A stretch of 64,000 nt of DNA. Origin: Streptomyces sp. WMMC500 (GTDB lineage: Bacteria > Actinomycetota > Actinomycetes > Streptomycetales > Streptomycetaceae). The stretch spans positions 806,001 through 870,000 of the forward strand of contig NZ_CP114905.1 of assembly GCF_027497195.1 (NCBI RefSeq). The letters run 5' to 3'. The first letter of the stretch is position 1. Each line of letters opens with the position of its first letter. A program made the position numbers and the translations under genes. The notes beneath the pieces are model-generated. The model ran no database searches and had not been told where the DNA came from. It worked only from the letters and a program-made list of their open reading frames with translations. Positions 1 through 8,349 of this stretch are shown here, piece after piece.

Positions 1-778
1 GCCCGCCGTCGGGCGTGATGATCTGCACCGGGTCGAAGATCTGGAACGCCCCGATGAAGGTGATGACGGCGGCGAAGAAGATCGTCGGGGACATCATCGG
101 CAGGGTCACGCGGAAGAAGACCTGGTGTGGCCGGGCCCCGTCCACGCGCGCCGCCTCGTGCAGTTCCCTCGGCACCGTCTGCAGCCCGGCGAGCATGATG
201 ACGAAGGTGAAGCCGATGGTGTGCCAGAAGTCGATGGCGATGATCGCGGGCAGCGCCCACGCCGGGTCGGTGAACCACTCCGGCGGCTGCACGCCGATCT
301 GACCGGCGTAGTGGGTGACGAGGCCGAACGTCGGGTCGAGCACGTACTTCCACAGGAGCGCGACCGCGGCCCAGGAGATGACGAACGGGAAGAAGAGCGT
401 GGTGCGGACGACGTACGAAAGGGCCCTGCTCATCATCCGGTTGACGCCCATGGCCAGCAGCAGCCCGCCGCCGAGGTGGGTGAGGACCGAGGCGAAGGCG
501 AAGACGAAGGTGTTGGCCAGCGCCTCGTACAGCAGCGGGTCGGAGAACATCTCGGTGAAGTTGCCGACGCCGTTGAACTCGGCGGGGGTCAGCATGTCCC
601 AACTGAAGAAGGCCAGGACGATTGCGACGACGAACGGGCCCGCCACGAAGGCGAGGAACAGCAGCAGCGCGGGGCTGAGGAACGCGTACCCGACCCAGTC
701 GCCGCGCCGGAACCAGCCGCCGCGCGCCGCCTGCCGGGGCGCGGCGGCGCGCGTCGGGCGCGTCTGCGTCAGGGTCAC
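1..778 (-). CDS. Sugar ABC transporter permease, MalF/UgpA type (3' end outside window)
   Basis: Inner-membrane subunit of a carbohydrate ABC importer. I translated 259 residues from the GTG at 778 leftwards; the C-terminus lies beyond base 1. The first membrane span is near residues 28-55, further hydrophobic segments follow, and the EAA loop that contacts the ATPase is at about 208-227 (HEAARVDGARPHQVFFRVTLP region, key residues EAA, DGA and LP). The GTG start overlaps the stop of the binding-protein gene as GTGA, a 4-bp overlap that implies translational coupling. A second permease would be expected next, to the left. The substrate is unknown; the GH116 glycosidase two genes upstream suggests a beta-linked oligosaccharide (inference). 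Confidence 0.93.
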   Translation of the reverse strand, partial: MTLTQTRPTRAAAPRQAARGGWFRRGDWVGYAFLSPALLLFLAFVAGPFVVAIVLAFFSWDMLTPAEFNGVGNFTEMFSDPLLYEALANTFVFAFASVLTHLGGGLLLAMGVNRMMSRALSYVVRTTLFFPFVISWAAVALLWKYVLDPTFGLVTHYAGQIGVQPPEWFTDPAWALPAIIAIDFWHTIGFTFVIMLAGLQTVPRELHEAARVDGARPHQVFFRVTLPMMSPTIFFAAVITFIGAFQIFDPVQIITPDGG

Positions 779-2085
779 AGCAGCCCGCTGAGCGTGTCGT
801 TCGCGCCGCCCAGGGCCTCGGCGGCGGGCTGGTTGCCGAGGATGGCGGCCTGCCAGCCCTTGGTGATGGCGGCCTGGGCCTCGGCGCCGCGCTCGGGCGA
901 GGGGATGGGGGTGCCGTATGCGAGGGCGGCGGGCAGGTGCTCGGTGCCGGCGGGGGCGTCGTCGGTGAACGCGGGGCTCGCGGCGACGGAGTTGCGGGCG
1001 GGGATGTTGGTGCCGCCGGAGGCGGCGTAGAACGTGGACGCCTCCTTCGACATCATCCACTTGAGGAAGTCCCACGCGGCGTCCTTGTTCCCGGAGGCGC
1101 GCAGGATGGGCCAGCCGTCCCAGCCGACGCTGGCGCCGGCCCCGGTGTTGCGGGGCCAGGGCACGATGCGTACGGAGTCGGTGAGCTTCAGCCGGCGCAT
1201 GTCGAGGGTCGCCCACCGGCCGGCGCCGAAGGCGGCGAGCCTGCCCTTCTGCAACTGGCCGGCGGCGTCGAAGTTGCCGCCCGGCTTGGGCGAGAGGCCG
1301 TCGTCGATGAGGCTCTTGACGAACTCGGCGGCCTCGACGGCCTCGGGGCTGGCGAACGTCGCCTCGTCCCAGGCAGCGTTGTGGGTGCTGGCGCCGTTGG
1401 TGAGCAGCCAGGGCATGATGTCGAGGAACGGGAACTCGTAGCCGGCGGGCAGCAGGAACGCGCCGGTCTTCTGCTTGATGCGCTCCCCCGCGGTGCGGAA
1501 GTCGTCCCAGGTCCAGCCGTCCTCGGGGAGGCCGACGCCGGCGTCGGCGAAGACCTTGGTGCTGCAGTAGAGGACCGAGGTGTTGTAGCCGCCGGGGATG
1601 TAGTACGTCTTGCCGTCGGTGGAGCCGTAGGTCTCGGTCCACTCCTTCAACTTGGGGTCGGCGTCGCCGAAGTAGTCCTCGACGGCCTTCTTGTCCCGCT
1701 CCATGTACGGGTCGAGCGGTTCCAGGAGGCTCTTGGAGGCGAACAGCCGCTGGCCCTCCGTGGCGACCTGGACGATGTCGGGGACCTTGCCGCCGGCGAT
1801 CTGGGTCGAGACGGTGTTGGCGAAGTCGCCCCAGGTGCCGGCGGCGATGCCGCGGGCCTTGATCTTCACCTTCGGCCTGGACTTGTTGAACTCCGCGAAG
1901 AGCGCGTTGAACGACTCCTGCTGGGTGGCGTCCCCCAGATAGACGAGGTCGAGCGAGGACGAGTCCCCCGACGCCGATCCCCCGCACGCGGCCAGGCCCC
2001 CCGCGGCGGGCGCGGCGAGCGCCGCCGCGCCCAGCGACCGCAGTACCTGACGGCGCGACATTCCTCCCGGTCCGACCCCGACCAT
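775..2085 (-). CDS. ABC transporter sugar-binding lipoprotein (Tat-exported)
   Basis: Extracytoplasmic binding component of the importer whose permease follows. The protein is 436 residues from the ATG at 2085, which has GAGAGGAG six bases upstream. The ORF stays open further upstream, and a second ATG at 2061 is possible but its purine stretch sits too close. The N-terminus carries a twin-arginine motif SRRQVLR (10-16) and the lipobox LAAC with Cys34, so it should be exported folded and then lipidated. The body looks like family-1 extracellular solute-binding proteins. A palindromic operator copy lies about 80 bp upstream, so it may also be transcribed independently of the glycosidase gene. 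Confidence 0.92.
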   Translation of the reverse strand: MVGVGPGGMSRRQVLRSLGAAALAAPAAGGLAACGGSASGDSSSLDLVYLGDATQQESFNALFAEFNKSRPKVKIKARGIAAGTWGDFANTVSTQIAGGKVPDIVQVATEGQRLFASKSLLEPLDPYMERDKKAVEDYFGDADPKLKEWTETYGSTDGKTYYIPGGYNTSVLYCSTKVFADAGVGLPEDGWTWDDFRTAGERIKQKTGAFLLPAGYEFPFLDIMPWLLTNGASTHNAAWDEATFASPEAVEAAEFVKSLIDDGLSPKPGGNFDAAGQLQKGRLAAFGAGRWATLDMRRLKLTDSVRIVPWPRNTGAGASVGWDGWPILRASGNKDAAWDFLKWMMSKEASTFYAASGGTNIPARNSVAASPAFTDDAPAGTEHLPAALAYGTPIPSPERGAEAQAAITKGWQAAILGNQPAAEALGGANDTLSGLL

Positions 2086-2161
2086 GTGCGGCTCCTCTCG
2101 CTGGGCCGCGCCGTTTTCCGGCAGCGCGAACCTTTCGGCATGAATGGGCGGAACAGGGTGT

Positions 2162-2173
2162 GAAATCGATTTC
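2162..2173. promoter_or_regulatory. Perfect 12-bp palindrome GAAATCGATTTC before the sugar-binding protein
   Basis: The even palindrome with a central CG is typical of LacI-family operators. The identical 12-mer occurs at 4868-4879 in front of the GH116 gene. The two copies bracket the operon, so one regulator probably controls both transcripts. No LacI-type gene is present in the window. Confidence 0.7.
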
Positions 2174-2286
2174 TTACCTGATAGCCAGCCATGCAAGCAG
2201 CGCGTCACCGCGGGGGTCAAGAGGCGTGCACGCGTCATCGCCGGGCGGGCAGGCGTCCGTGCCCGTACGCGGCGGCGGTTCCTCCG

Positions 2287-4791
2287 CTACGCCGGCGGGG
2301 CCGCGCCGCCGCCCCCGGCGCCCGCGGCTGCGGCCCGCAGCCGTACCGCGAGCGGCCCTGCGCTCCCCTCCGCGACCGACTCCCAGACCGCCTCCGCCGC
2401 CATCCCGTCCGCGCCCCCGGTGACGTGCACGACGCCCACGTGACCGCCCGCGACGACCGGCCAGCGGCCCGGCAGCGGGTCGAGCTCGACGGTCCCGGCG
2501 CCGGCGTCGACCACGGTCCGCGGCCAGGCGTGCGCCAGCCCGAACGAGGCCATGGAGCGCACGTAGTGGTTGCCGCACTCGACCTCGTTGAACGGGTTGC
2601 GCGTCCGCCCGTCGTAGCGGTCCCGGACGTCGGCGACCACGTGCTCCGCCGCGTCCCGGTCGCCCTGCGCGGCGAGCCCGAGGGCCGCGGTGTACTCCAC
2701 ACCCGTCCACACCTCGTTGCAGTACGGAAACGGCCGCGTCGGCCGGCCGCCGCGCGGATACGTACAGTTCAGCAGCCCGTGCTCGTCCCCGAGCGCGAAG
2801 GTCCGCAAATGGTTCATGTGCGAGTGGAACTCCGCGCGGTGGTTGTGCCGCAGCACGCTGCGCAGCGCGGTCGCGGTGTGCTCGGGGTCGAGCCTGTCGT
2901 CGAGGCCGCAGAGCACGGCGAGCGTGTGGCCGGCGAGCTGGTCACCCATGCAGCCGGGGCCGATCTGCAGGTCCGGTTCTACGAGGTCGTCGGAGCCGAC
3001 GTCGGGGTTGTCGCCGTCGTAGCGGATGCGCAGCCCGTCGGCGATGTTGCCGGCGGAGCCGGCGGGCAGCACCCTCTGCTCGTAGTACTCGCCGTTGAAC
3101 AGCTCCGCGTCCGTCCGGGCCGCGCCGCGGGCCAGCACCTCCGCGCAGGTGGCGGCGAACGCGTGGTCGCCCACGGCCCGCGCCATCCGCTCGCAGGCGG
3201 CGAGCGCGGCCAGGTACCAGGACTGGTTGATCCCGCTCGGCCCGTAGTACTCGACGTCGCTCGTGCTGTGCTGGCAGCCCTCCATCAGCCCGTCGCGGTC
3301 GGCGTCCCAGCCCCGCGGGATCCAGGCGAACTCCAGCGCCCGGCGCGCCCCGGGCCACAGCCTCGCCAGTTCCTCGTCGCCGCCGGTCAGCCGCCAGGTG
3401 CGGTAGAGCCGGACGAGGGCGCCCATCTGCCCGTCGGCGGCGGCGATCCGCCAGCCGGTGCCCGCGCGCTCCAGCGGCAGCCCGGCGCGGAAGCTCATCA
3501 TGCCCCGCTCGTCCAGCGCGTGCACGAACTCGACCTCCCGCATCGTCCAGGCCAGGTCGGGGAAGAGCTGCTCCAGCGCGTACTGGTAGTTCCACACGTG
3601 CGTACAACTGCCGTGGCAGCTCCCGTGGTCGGGGTTGCCGCCCTCCCAGGCCAGGAACGTGCCGTCGGCGATGCGGAAGCACGTCTGCGTCTTCAGCACG
3701 GCGGCGTTGGAGAGCACGGCGTCCTTGACGGCGGGCGGCAGGCTGGAGGACGTGACGGCCTCGACGTAGGCGCGGGTGCGGCGTTCGTGGCAGGCCAGTC
3801 GGGGCGCGAGCCGGCGGACCACGTCGGCGGCGTCGGCGTAGCGGGTGGCGTAGTGGTTGCCGACGACGTCGGTGCTGTGGCCGTAGTCCGGCGGGCCCTG
3901 GAAGCGGTGGCTCCAGCCGCGGCGGTGCGGGAAGTGCCAGGCGACGACGAAGGTGAACTCCCGCTCGGCGCCCGCCGGGAGACGGTCGGAGACCACGAGG
4001 GAGCCGGTGGGCACCCGGGCGCCCTCGGCGGGCTCGGCCAGCCGGCCGTCGGCCGCGAAGTCGTCCCAGAAGTCCAGCAGCGAGTCGCCCCAGGAACGGC
4101 GCGCCCAGGTCAGCCGGTGGCTGGTGACCGGCTCGCCGAGGACGGCGAGTGCCAGGGTGCCCCAGCTCTCGGCGTCCTCGGCGACCTCGGTGGTGTGCCC
4201 GGCCAGCACGGTGGCGCCGTCCAGTTCGACGCGGGCGAAGGCGTTGCCCGCGGGCAGGCCGCCGGCGTGGTCGCGGCCCGCGACGTGCTGGAGGTTGCCG
4301 CAGACGTCGACGGCCAGGTCCTCGGCCCCGGTGTTGCGCAGGCGCACGCGGTAGACGAGGGCGGGGATGCCGCTGGCGTCGGCGTCGCCGGGGACGAGGG
4401 GGTTGAAGACCCGTACGGTCGCCTCCACGGGCAGCTCCGGGTCGGTCAGCCGCACCTGGCCGAAGGGGTAGGCGGCGGCGAACTCGCCGGCACGGAAGCG
4501 GGGCAGGCCGTGCAGCGCGGACGGGCTGCCGGAGTGGCCCGCGCGCTCGCCGGGGAGGAGGGCCGATTCGAGGACGCGGGTGAACGTCCCGGAGGCGCCC
4601 TCGGCGCGCAGGCAGAAGAACGAGTCGGGGGTGAAGCCCTTGGCCGGGCGGTTGAAGAGCTCCCAGTCGAGCAGTTGGCCGCGCCCGCCGAAGCCGATGG
4701 AACCGGTGCCGATGCCGCCGACCGGCATGGCGACGTGGGCGAGCCGGTCGCCTCGGTAGCGGCGTACCACCGGCCAGGGGGTGTCGTGCAT
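2287..4791 (-). CDS. GH116-family glycosidase (bile-acid beta-glucosidase/GBA2-like)
   Basis: Predicted retaining beta-glycosidase of 834 residues. The ORF can be extended upstream, but the ATG at 4791 has a GAGGAA ribosome site, while the longer form would run into the operator at 4868. An N-terminal beta-sandwich region is followed by the catalytic alpha-toroid region (DUF608-like). By alignment from memory with human GBA2 and bacterial GH116, Glu383 in TFLAWEGG would be the nucleophile and Asp512 in HSTSDVEYYGP the acid/base. No signal peptide is visible, so it probably acts in the cytoplasm on imported sugar. It is the first gene of an operon with the binding protein and permease. The substrate (glucoside, xyloside or GlcNAc-linked) cannot be read from the sequence. 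Confidence 0.88.
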   Translation of the reverse strand: MHDTPWPVVRRYRGDRLAHVAMPVGGIGTGSIGFGGRGQLLDWELFNRPAKGFTPDSFFCLRAEGASGTFTRVLESALLPGERAGHSGSPSALHGLPRFRAGEFAAAYPFGQVRLTDPELPVEATVRVFNPLVPGDADASGIPALVYRVRLRNTGAEDLAVDVCGNLQHVAGRDHAGGLPAGNAFARVELDGATVLAGHTTEVAEDAESWGTLALAVLGEPVTSHRLTWARRSWGDSLLDFWDDFAADGRLAEPAEGARVPTGSLVVSDRLPAGAEREFTFVVAWHFPHRRGWSHRFQGPPDYGHSTDVVGNHYATRYADAADVVRRLAPRLACHERRTRAYVEAVTSSSLPPAVKDAVLSNAAVLKTQTCFRIADGTFLAWEGGNPDHGSCHGSCTHVWNYQYALEQLFPDLAWTMREVEFVHALDERGMMSFRAGLPLERAGTGWRIAAADGQMGALVRLYRTWRLTGGDEELARLWPGARRALEFAWIPRGWDADRDGLMEGCQHSTSDVEYYGPSGINQSWYLAALAACERMARAVGDHAFAATCAEVLARGAARTDAELFNGEYYEQRVLPAGSAGNIADGLRIRYDGDNPDVGSDDLVEPDLQIGPGCMGDQLAGHTLAVLCGLDDRLDPEHTATALRSVLRHNHRAEFHSHMNHLRTFALGDEHGLLNCTYPRGGRPTRPFPYCNEVWTGVEYTAALGLAAQGDRDAAEHVVADVRDRYDGRTRNPFNEVECGNHYVRSMASFGLAHAWPRTVVDAGAGTVELDPLPGRWPVVAGGHVGVVHVTGGADGMAAEAVWESVAEGSAGPLAVRLRAAAAGAGGGGAAPPA

Positions 4792-4867
4792 GGTTCCTCG
4801 ATTCCTCGGGTGCCGGTGCGGGCGCCCCGGGACGTACGGGAGCGTCCGCTGGTACGGGACCGTAGTC

Positions 4868-4879
4868 GAAATCGATTTC
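4868..4879. promoter_or_regulatory. Perfect 12-bp palindrome GAAATCGATTTC before the GH116 gene
   Basis: Identical to the site at 2162-2173 and located 77 bp upstream of the GH116 start, where a LacI-family repressor would block the promoter. Its duplication in two promoters of one operon is the main support. Confidence 0.7.
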
Positions 4880-4881
4880 AT

Positions 4882-5637
4882 CCGGCAGGTGCCGTACGGG
4901 GGCGATCACGGCCCGGAGCGGGGGGCCGCCGAGCGGCGTCCGAAGACGCGCCCTGCGGGCTGGTGGGGTGCGCGGCACAGGGCGAAACTCCGGCGGCCTG
5001 GAGGGATTTGCCCCATTTCGCGGCGGCTGTGGCCGCGAGTTCGTACCCGCGGCGTGCACTCGGGATGATGTGGGTGGCAACCGGTACACCCTGGACGAGC
5101 AAATGGACGCGGACGGGCGTAAGTCGGGGCGCGTGTGCGCTTTGCCTGGATTTGCGGGAGTTGTTACCGCGAGTTACGGCCGGAATTCTCCGCTGTGGCT
5201 CACACACGACGCCGCCCTGCCCGGCACGGCAGCTTCCCCGTAACCCGGGAGTCCCTCGTACGACGCCGCCCCACCCCGGCGCGGCCCCTCCCCGCAGCCG
5301 GGGGGCCCGTACGACCCCGTTCCACCCCGACACCGCCCGTCCCGCAGCCGGGGACGCCCACACGATCCCGCCCCACCCAGACCCCCGTCCCCGGCCCGCC
5401 TCCCGCACCCCGGCACCACACCCCCGGGCCGGAGCTGACATCCATGGCGCTGGCCGGAGGCGCAATCGGCACGGGCGACGATATCCTGCGCAAAATCCGA
5501 GCTGAGGACGCGCGCTGTGAGAATCCAGAGAACTGCGCGCACGTCTGGCCGAACAATCCGTGAGCGCGCGTGAAGGCGCCCCCGCCGCTGGGATATTCCT
5601 CCAGCAACGAGGGCGCTCGTCTTCGCGCACAATTTTC
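4882..5637. other. Gene-poor stretch containing a degenerate tandem repeat
   Basis: About 750 bases separate the GH116 promoter from the small-protein operon to the right. ORFs cross it in several frames, but none has a convincing ribosome site, domain or codon pattern. The middle holds the 51-bp repeat described separately. I see no RNA gene. Confidence 0.6.
5208..5413. repeat. About four degenerate tandem copies of a 51-bp unit
   Basis: Copies begin near 5208, 5261, 5312 and 5363, each opening with CGACGCCGCCCC or a close variant and containing a CCCGCAGCCGGGG-like block. The spacing is 53, 51 and 51 bases. On the minus strand the period is a multiple of three, giving a 17-residue repeat (GWGGVV...), but no credible gene contains it. 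Confidence 0.7.
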
Positions 5638-5910
5638 TCACGAACGTTCGCATAGCCGTTCACCACGCGCTTCCGCAAGGTTCACGGCATCCGTGAGCGA
5701 TTCCCGCAGTCGTTCACACGTGAACTTCCATTCGTCCTGTGTGCGCAACTCGTCGAGCATCGGGCCCGTGATCTTCAGCAGCGAGCGCGCGTTATCAAGG
5801 AGCCGGACCTCTGCCTCATCGGCAATCCGGTCGAGCACTCCGCCCTTGTCGCTGATGACGTACGTTCTCCGGTCCCCTTCCACCCAGGGCAGGCGGCGTG
5901 GGCGCGTCAT
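5638..5910 (-). CDS. Hypothetical protein, 90 residues
   Basis: I do not recognise a family. Residues 1-25 are basic and look compact (MTRPRRLPWVEGDRRTYV); the rest is charged and probably helical. The start ATG at 5910 overlaps the stop of the 39-residue membrane protein as ATGA, which supports this start and suggests a two-gene operon. It is divergent from the XRE/TPR regulator, a common arrangement for small regulatory cassettes in Streptomyces, so a role in that system is possible but unproven. GC content looks lower than in neighbouring genes. Confidence 0.6.
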   Translation of the reverse strand: MTRPRRLPWVEGDRRTYVISDKGGVLDRIADEAEVRLLDNARSLLKITGPMLDELRTQDEWKFTCERLRESLTDAVNLAEARGERLCERS

Positions 5911-6026
5911 TGCGGCACCAGCGCGAGCGCGGTCACACCAATGAGGAAGGTCACGTAATAGACGGTAAGGGCGACGCTGACCGCGAATCCCGCAGTCCGC
6001 TGCTTGGGCTGTCTGTGTAGGCTCAT
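5907..6026 (-). CDS. Small membrane protein, 39 residues
   Basis: Conceptual translation gives MSLHRQPKQRTAGF followed by a hydrophobic stretch (AVSVALTVYYVTFLIGVTALALV) ending in PQ. This is one predicted transmembrane helix with a basic cytoplasmic N-terminus. An AGGAG sits 12 bases before the ATG, and the stop overlaps the next start as ATGA. No function is recognisable. Position divergent from an XRE regulator and coupled to a 90-residue protein suggests a small regulated cassette. Confidence 0.55.
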   Translation of the reverse strand: MSLHRQPKQRTAGFAVSVALTVYYVTFLIGVTALALVPQ

Positions 6027-6181
6027 GTCGTCGGTCACTCCTGGTCAGTGGTCGGCCACGCCCCGGGCCGTTCACGCGGTCGCGGGGGTTCCCATCGATT
6101 CAACGGGGTGCAGGAGTCGCGGTGCGTCTCCCCGCTGTTGACCGTTCGCCGTTGACTGTTGACCGGGCGTAGCCTTGCCAT

Positions 6182-7111
6182 ATGAGCGTCAGCGTGGGGG
6201 CGGTCAAGGCCGCCATGACCAGACAGTCAGTCAGCTTGCGGGAGTTGGCGCGACGGACGCACTACGACGTCGCCTACATCTCTCGTGCCCTCAGGGGCTT
6301 ACAGCGTCCGTCCGGGACGCTGTTGCGCGCGCTGGCCGACGCTCTAGACCTCAGCGACGATGACGACCGGGTGGCCTACGCGGCGCGAAACCCGGGGCGG
6401 ATCGACGCTGCGGGCGTAGCAGCCCTTGCCGCCTCGCTGGCCGCGCAGCGCAGAGCCGACGACGTAGTTGGGCCCGGCCCCCTCCTTAACGCGGCGGAAT
6501 CCCAGCGGGAGGCGCTGACGGCCCTACTGAGCGAAACGTCCGGCAAGCACCGCGAGTCCCTTGCCGCCGTGGCAAGCCAGGCAAGTCAGTTCGCCGGTTG
6601 GCTGCGAATCGAACTGAACGACTACCCGCGCGCCAGTGCCTTGCTGAACGAAGCGATCGACCTTGCTGACGAGATCGAAGACGGTTCGCTTGCGGCGCAG
6701 GCGTACAACCTACGGGGCAACATCGCGCGACAGCGACAGCAGTGGCGTGCCGTTCACCGGAACTTCGCAGCCGCGTACGCCGGCGAGAGCGCGCCACGTC
6801 AACGTGTAGTCAATGGCGCGCAAGCCGCTTGGGCACTCGCCATGCTCGACAGACGTGGCGAAGCTGAGCAACTGCTGAGTGAAGTAGAGGCGTTGCGCGA
6901 CAAGGCTGCGGACTGCGCCCCACCGGCTACCGCCTATTGGCTCACGCCGGAATGGATGAGCCTCCCTATCGGGCACGCACACCTGTTGCTCGGCAGGCAC
7001 CGGGACGCCGCCGAACATCTACGGACCGGGCTCAATAGCCTCCCGCAGGAACTTCGCTACGCTCTCTGGACGTCGGAGGCACGGGCAGCGCTGGCAGAGG
7101 CAGAGGCGTAG
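6182..7111 (+). CDS. XRE-family regulator with TPR-like C-terminus
   Basis: 309-residue predicted DNA-binding regulator. Residues 5-60 form a helix-turn-helix (MTRQSVSLRELARRTHYDVAYISRALRG region) with the recognition helix near DVAYISRAL. The remainder is helical, with TPR-like repeats (ASALLNEAIDLADEIEDGSLAAQAYNLRG area). This is the layout of many Streptomyces regulators that sense small peptides or protein partners. It is divergent from the two-gene cassette at 5638-6026, with about 155 bp between, so autoregulation and control of that cassette is the simplest model. It converges with the histidine kinase at 7192. Confidence 0.8.
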   Translation: MSVSVGAVKAAMTRQSVSLRELARRTHYDVAYISRALRGLQRPSGTLLRALADALDLSDDDDRVAYAARNPGRIDAAGVAALAASLAAQRRADDVVGPGPLLNAAESQREALTALLSETSGKHRESLAAVASQASQFAGWLRIELNDYPRASALLNEAIDLADEIEDGSLAAQAYNLRGNIARQRQQWRAVHRNFAAAYAGESAPRQRVVNGAQAAWALAMLDRRGEAEQLLSEVEALRDKAADCAPPATAYWLTPEWMSLPIGHAHLLLGRHRDAAEHLRTGLNSLPQELRYALWTSEARAALAEAEA

Positions 7112-7191
7112 CGCACGACGGCCAAGCGGACGTCCCAGCGTCGCAGCCGCTGCGCGCGCGGTGCGCGGCGGCGCCACCGAGCCGCGAAGGC

Positions 7192-8190
7192 TCAGCACAC
7201 GATCCGGCCGGGGTCCTGGCCACCGTCCGGCGCCCCGGCGCGGGGGCGTGCGGCGTCCGGGACGGTGAGCACCACCCGCGTGCCGCCGCCCGGGGCCGGC
7301 GTCACCTCCAGCGCCGCGCCGATCAGCAGGGCCCGCTCGCGCATCCCGCGGATCCCGGCGCCCTCGCGGGCGGTGCCCACCCCGCGGCCGTCGTCCGCGA
7401 CGCGCAGCTCCACCGCGGCACCGGTGCGCACGAGGCTCAGCTCGACCCGGTCCGCGGCGGCGTGCCGCACGACGTTCGTCAGCGCCGCCTGCGCGACGCG
7501 GTAGAGCACCAGCTCCACGTCCGGGTCCAGCGGCGGCAGGTCCGGATCGACGCGGCGCCCGACGCGCATCCCGGTGTGCCCGGACAGGTCCGTGCCCAGC
7601 GAGGTCAGCGCGCTGACCAGGCCCAGGTCCTCCAGCACCCCGGGCCGCAGCCGGCGGGCGAGCCTGCGCACCTCCTCCAGGCTATCCCTGGTGGTCTCCT
7701 GCGCCCGCCGCAGGTCGCCGCGGAGCGCCTCCGGCGCGCGCTCGCCGGCACGCTTCAGCTCCAGCAGCACCGTGGTCATGCTCTGCCCGACCTCGTCGTG
7801 CAGCTCCTGCGCGATGCGCCGCCGCTCGGCCTCCTGCGCGGACAGCGCGCGCCCGGTGCTGGCGGCGCGCTCGGCCTCCAGCCGGTCGAGCATGGCGTTG
7901 AACGTGCTGATGAGGTCCGCGACGTCGCCGGTGCCCGGCACGGTCAGCCGCTGACCGGGGCGGAGCAGGTCGACGGTGGTCATCAGCCCGGTGAGGCGCT
8001 GGAGCGGGGCGAGGCCGACGCGCAGCAGCGCGGCGTTGGCGACGAGCATGACGGCCATGCCCGCCACGAGGACCACGGCCTCGGCGAGCAGGACCGACGC
8101 GGAGACGGTCACGGGCGCCAGCATCAGCACGCCCGTGGCCGTGCCGAGCACCAGGGCGTTGAGCCCGAAGATCCGCCAGAACAGGGACAC
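7192..8190 (-). CDS. Sensor histidine kinase, NarX/DegS type (HisKA_3), no adjacent regulator
   Basis: 332-residue membrane kinase from the GTG at 8190, preceded by GAGGAGG. Two membrane spans (about 8-28 and 34-58) are followed by a HAMP-like linker, the dimerisation helix with the phospho-acceptor His131 in RRIAQELHDEVGQ, and an HATPase_c domain (N box ALTNVVRHA, G box VADDGRG). The outer loop is only a few residues, so sensing is likely in the membrane or cytoplasm. Such kinases are usually encoded next to a NarL-type response regulator. None lies beside it; the nearest is at 21327-21992, on the same strand. Confidence 0.88.
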   Translation of the reverse strand: MSLFWRIFGLNALVLGTATGVLMLAPVTVSASVLLAEAVVLVAGMAVMLVANAALLRVGLAPLQRLTGLMTTVDLLRPGQRLTVPGTGDVADLISTFNAMLDRLEAERAASTGRALSAQEAERRRIAQELHDEVGQSMTTVLLELKRAGERAPEALRGDLRRAQETTRDSLEEVRRLARRLRPGVLEDLGLVSALTSLGTDLSGHTGMRVGRRVDPDLPPLDPDVELVLYRVAQAALTNVVRHAAADRVELSLVRTGAAVELRVADDGRGVGTAREGAGIRGMRERALLIGAALEVTPAPGGGTRVVLTVPDAARPRAGAPDGGQDPGRIVC

Positions 8191-8349
8191 GGGGCGGGGG
8201 CCTCCTCGGTTCGTACGGTGCGTACCACTATGGGCGACCGGCGGGCGGGGGCCGCGGCCGGGCCGGGCGCGGGAGGGGTTCACGGCCGCGTAGCAAGCGG
8301 TTACTTTCCGGGAGGACACGGCTCGTACGACTCCGGAGGAGGCAGCGCC

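Noticed and set aside
5208..5413. CRISPR array
   Set aside because: The repeats are degenerate and directly tandem, with no unique spacers and no cas genes.
4878..5678. 266-codon minus-strand frame across the 51-bp repeat
   Set aside because: No ribosome site, overlaps an operator and the neighbouring small gene, and contains only repeat-derived Gly/Arg-rich sequence.
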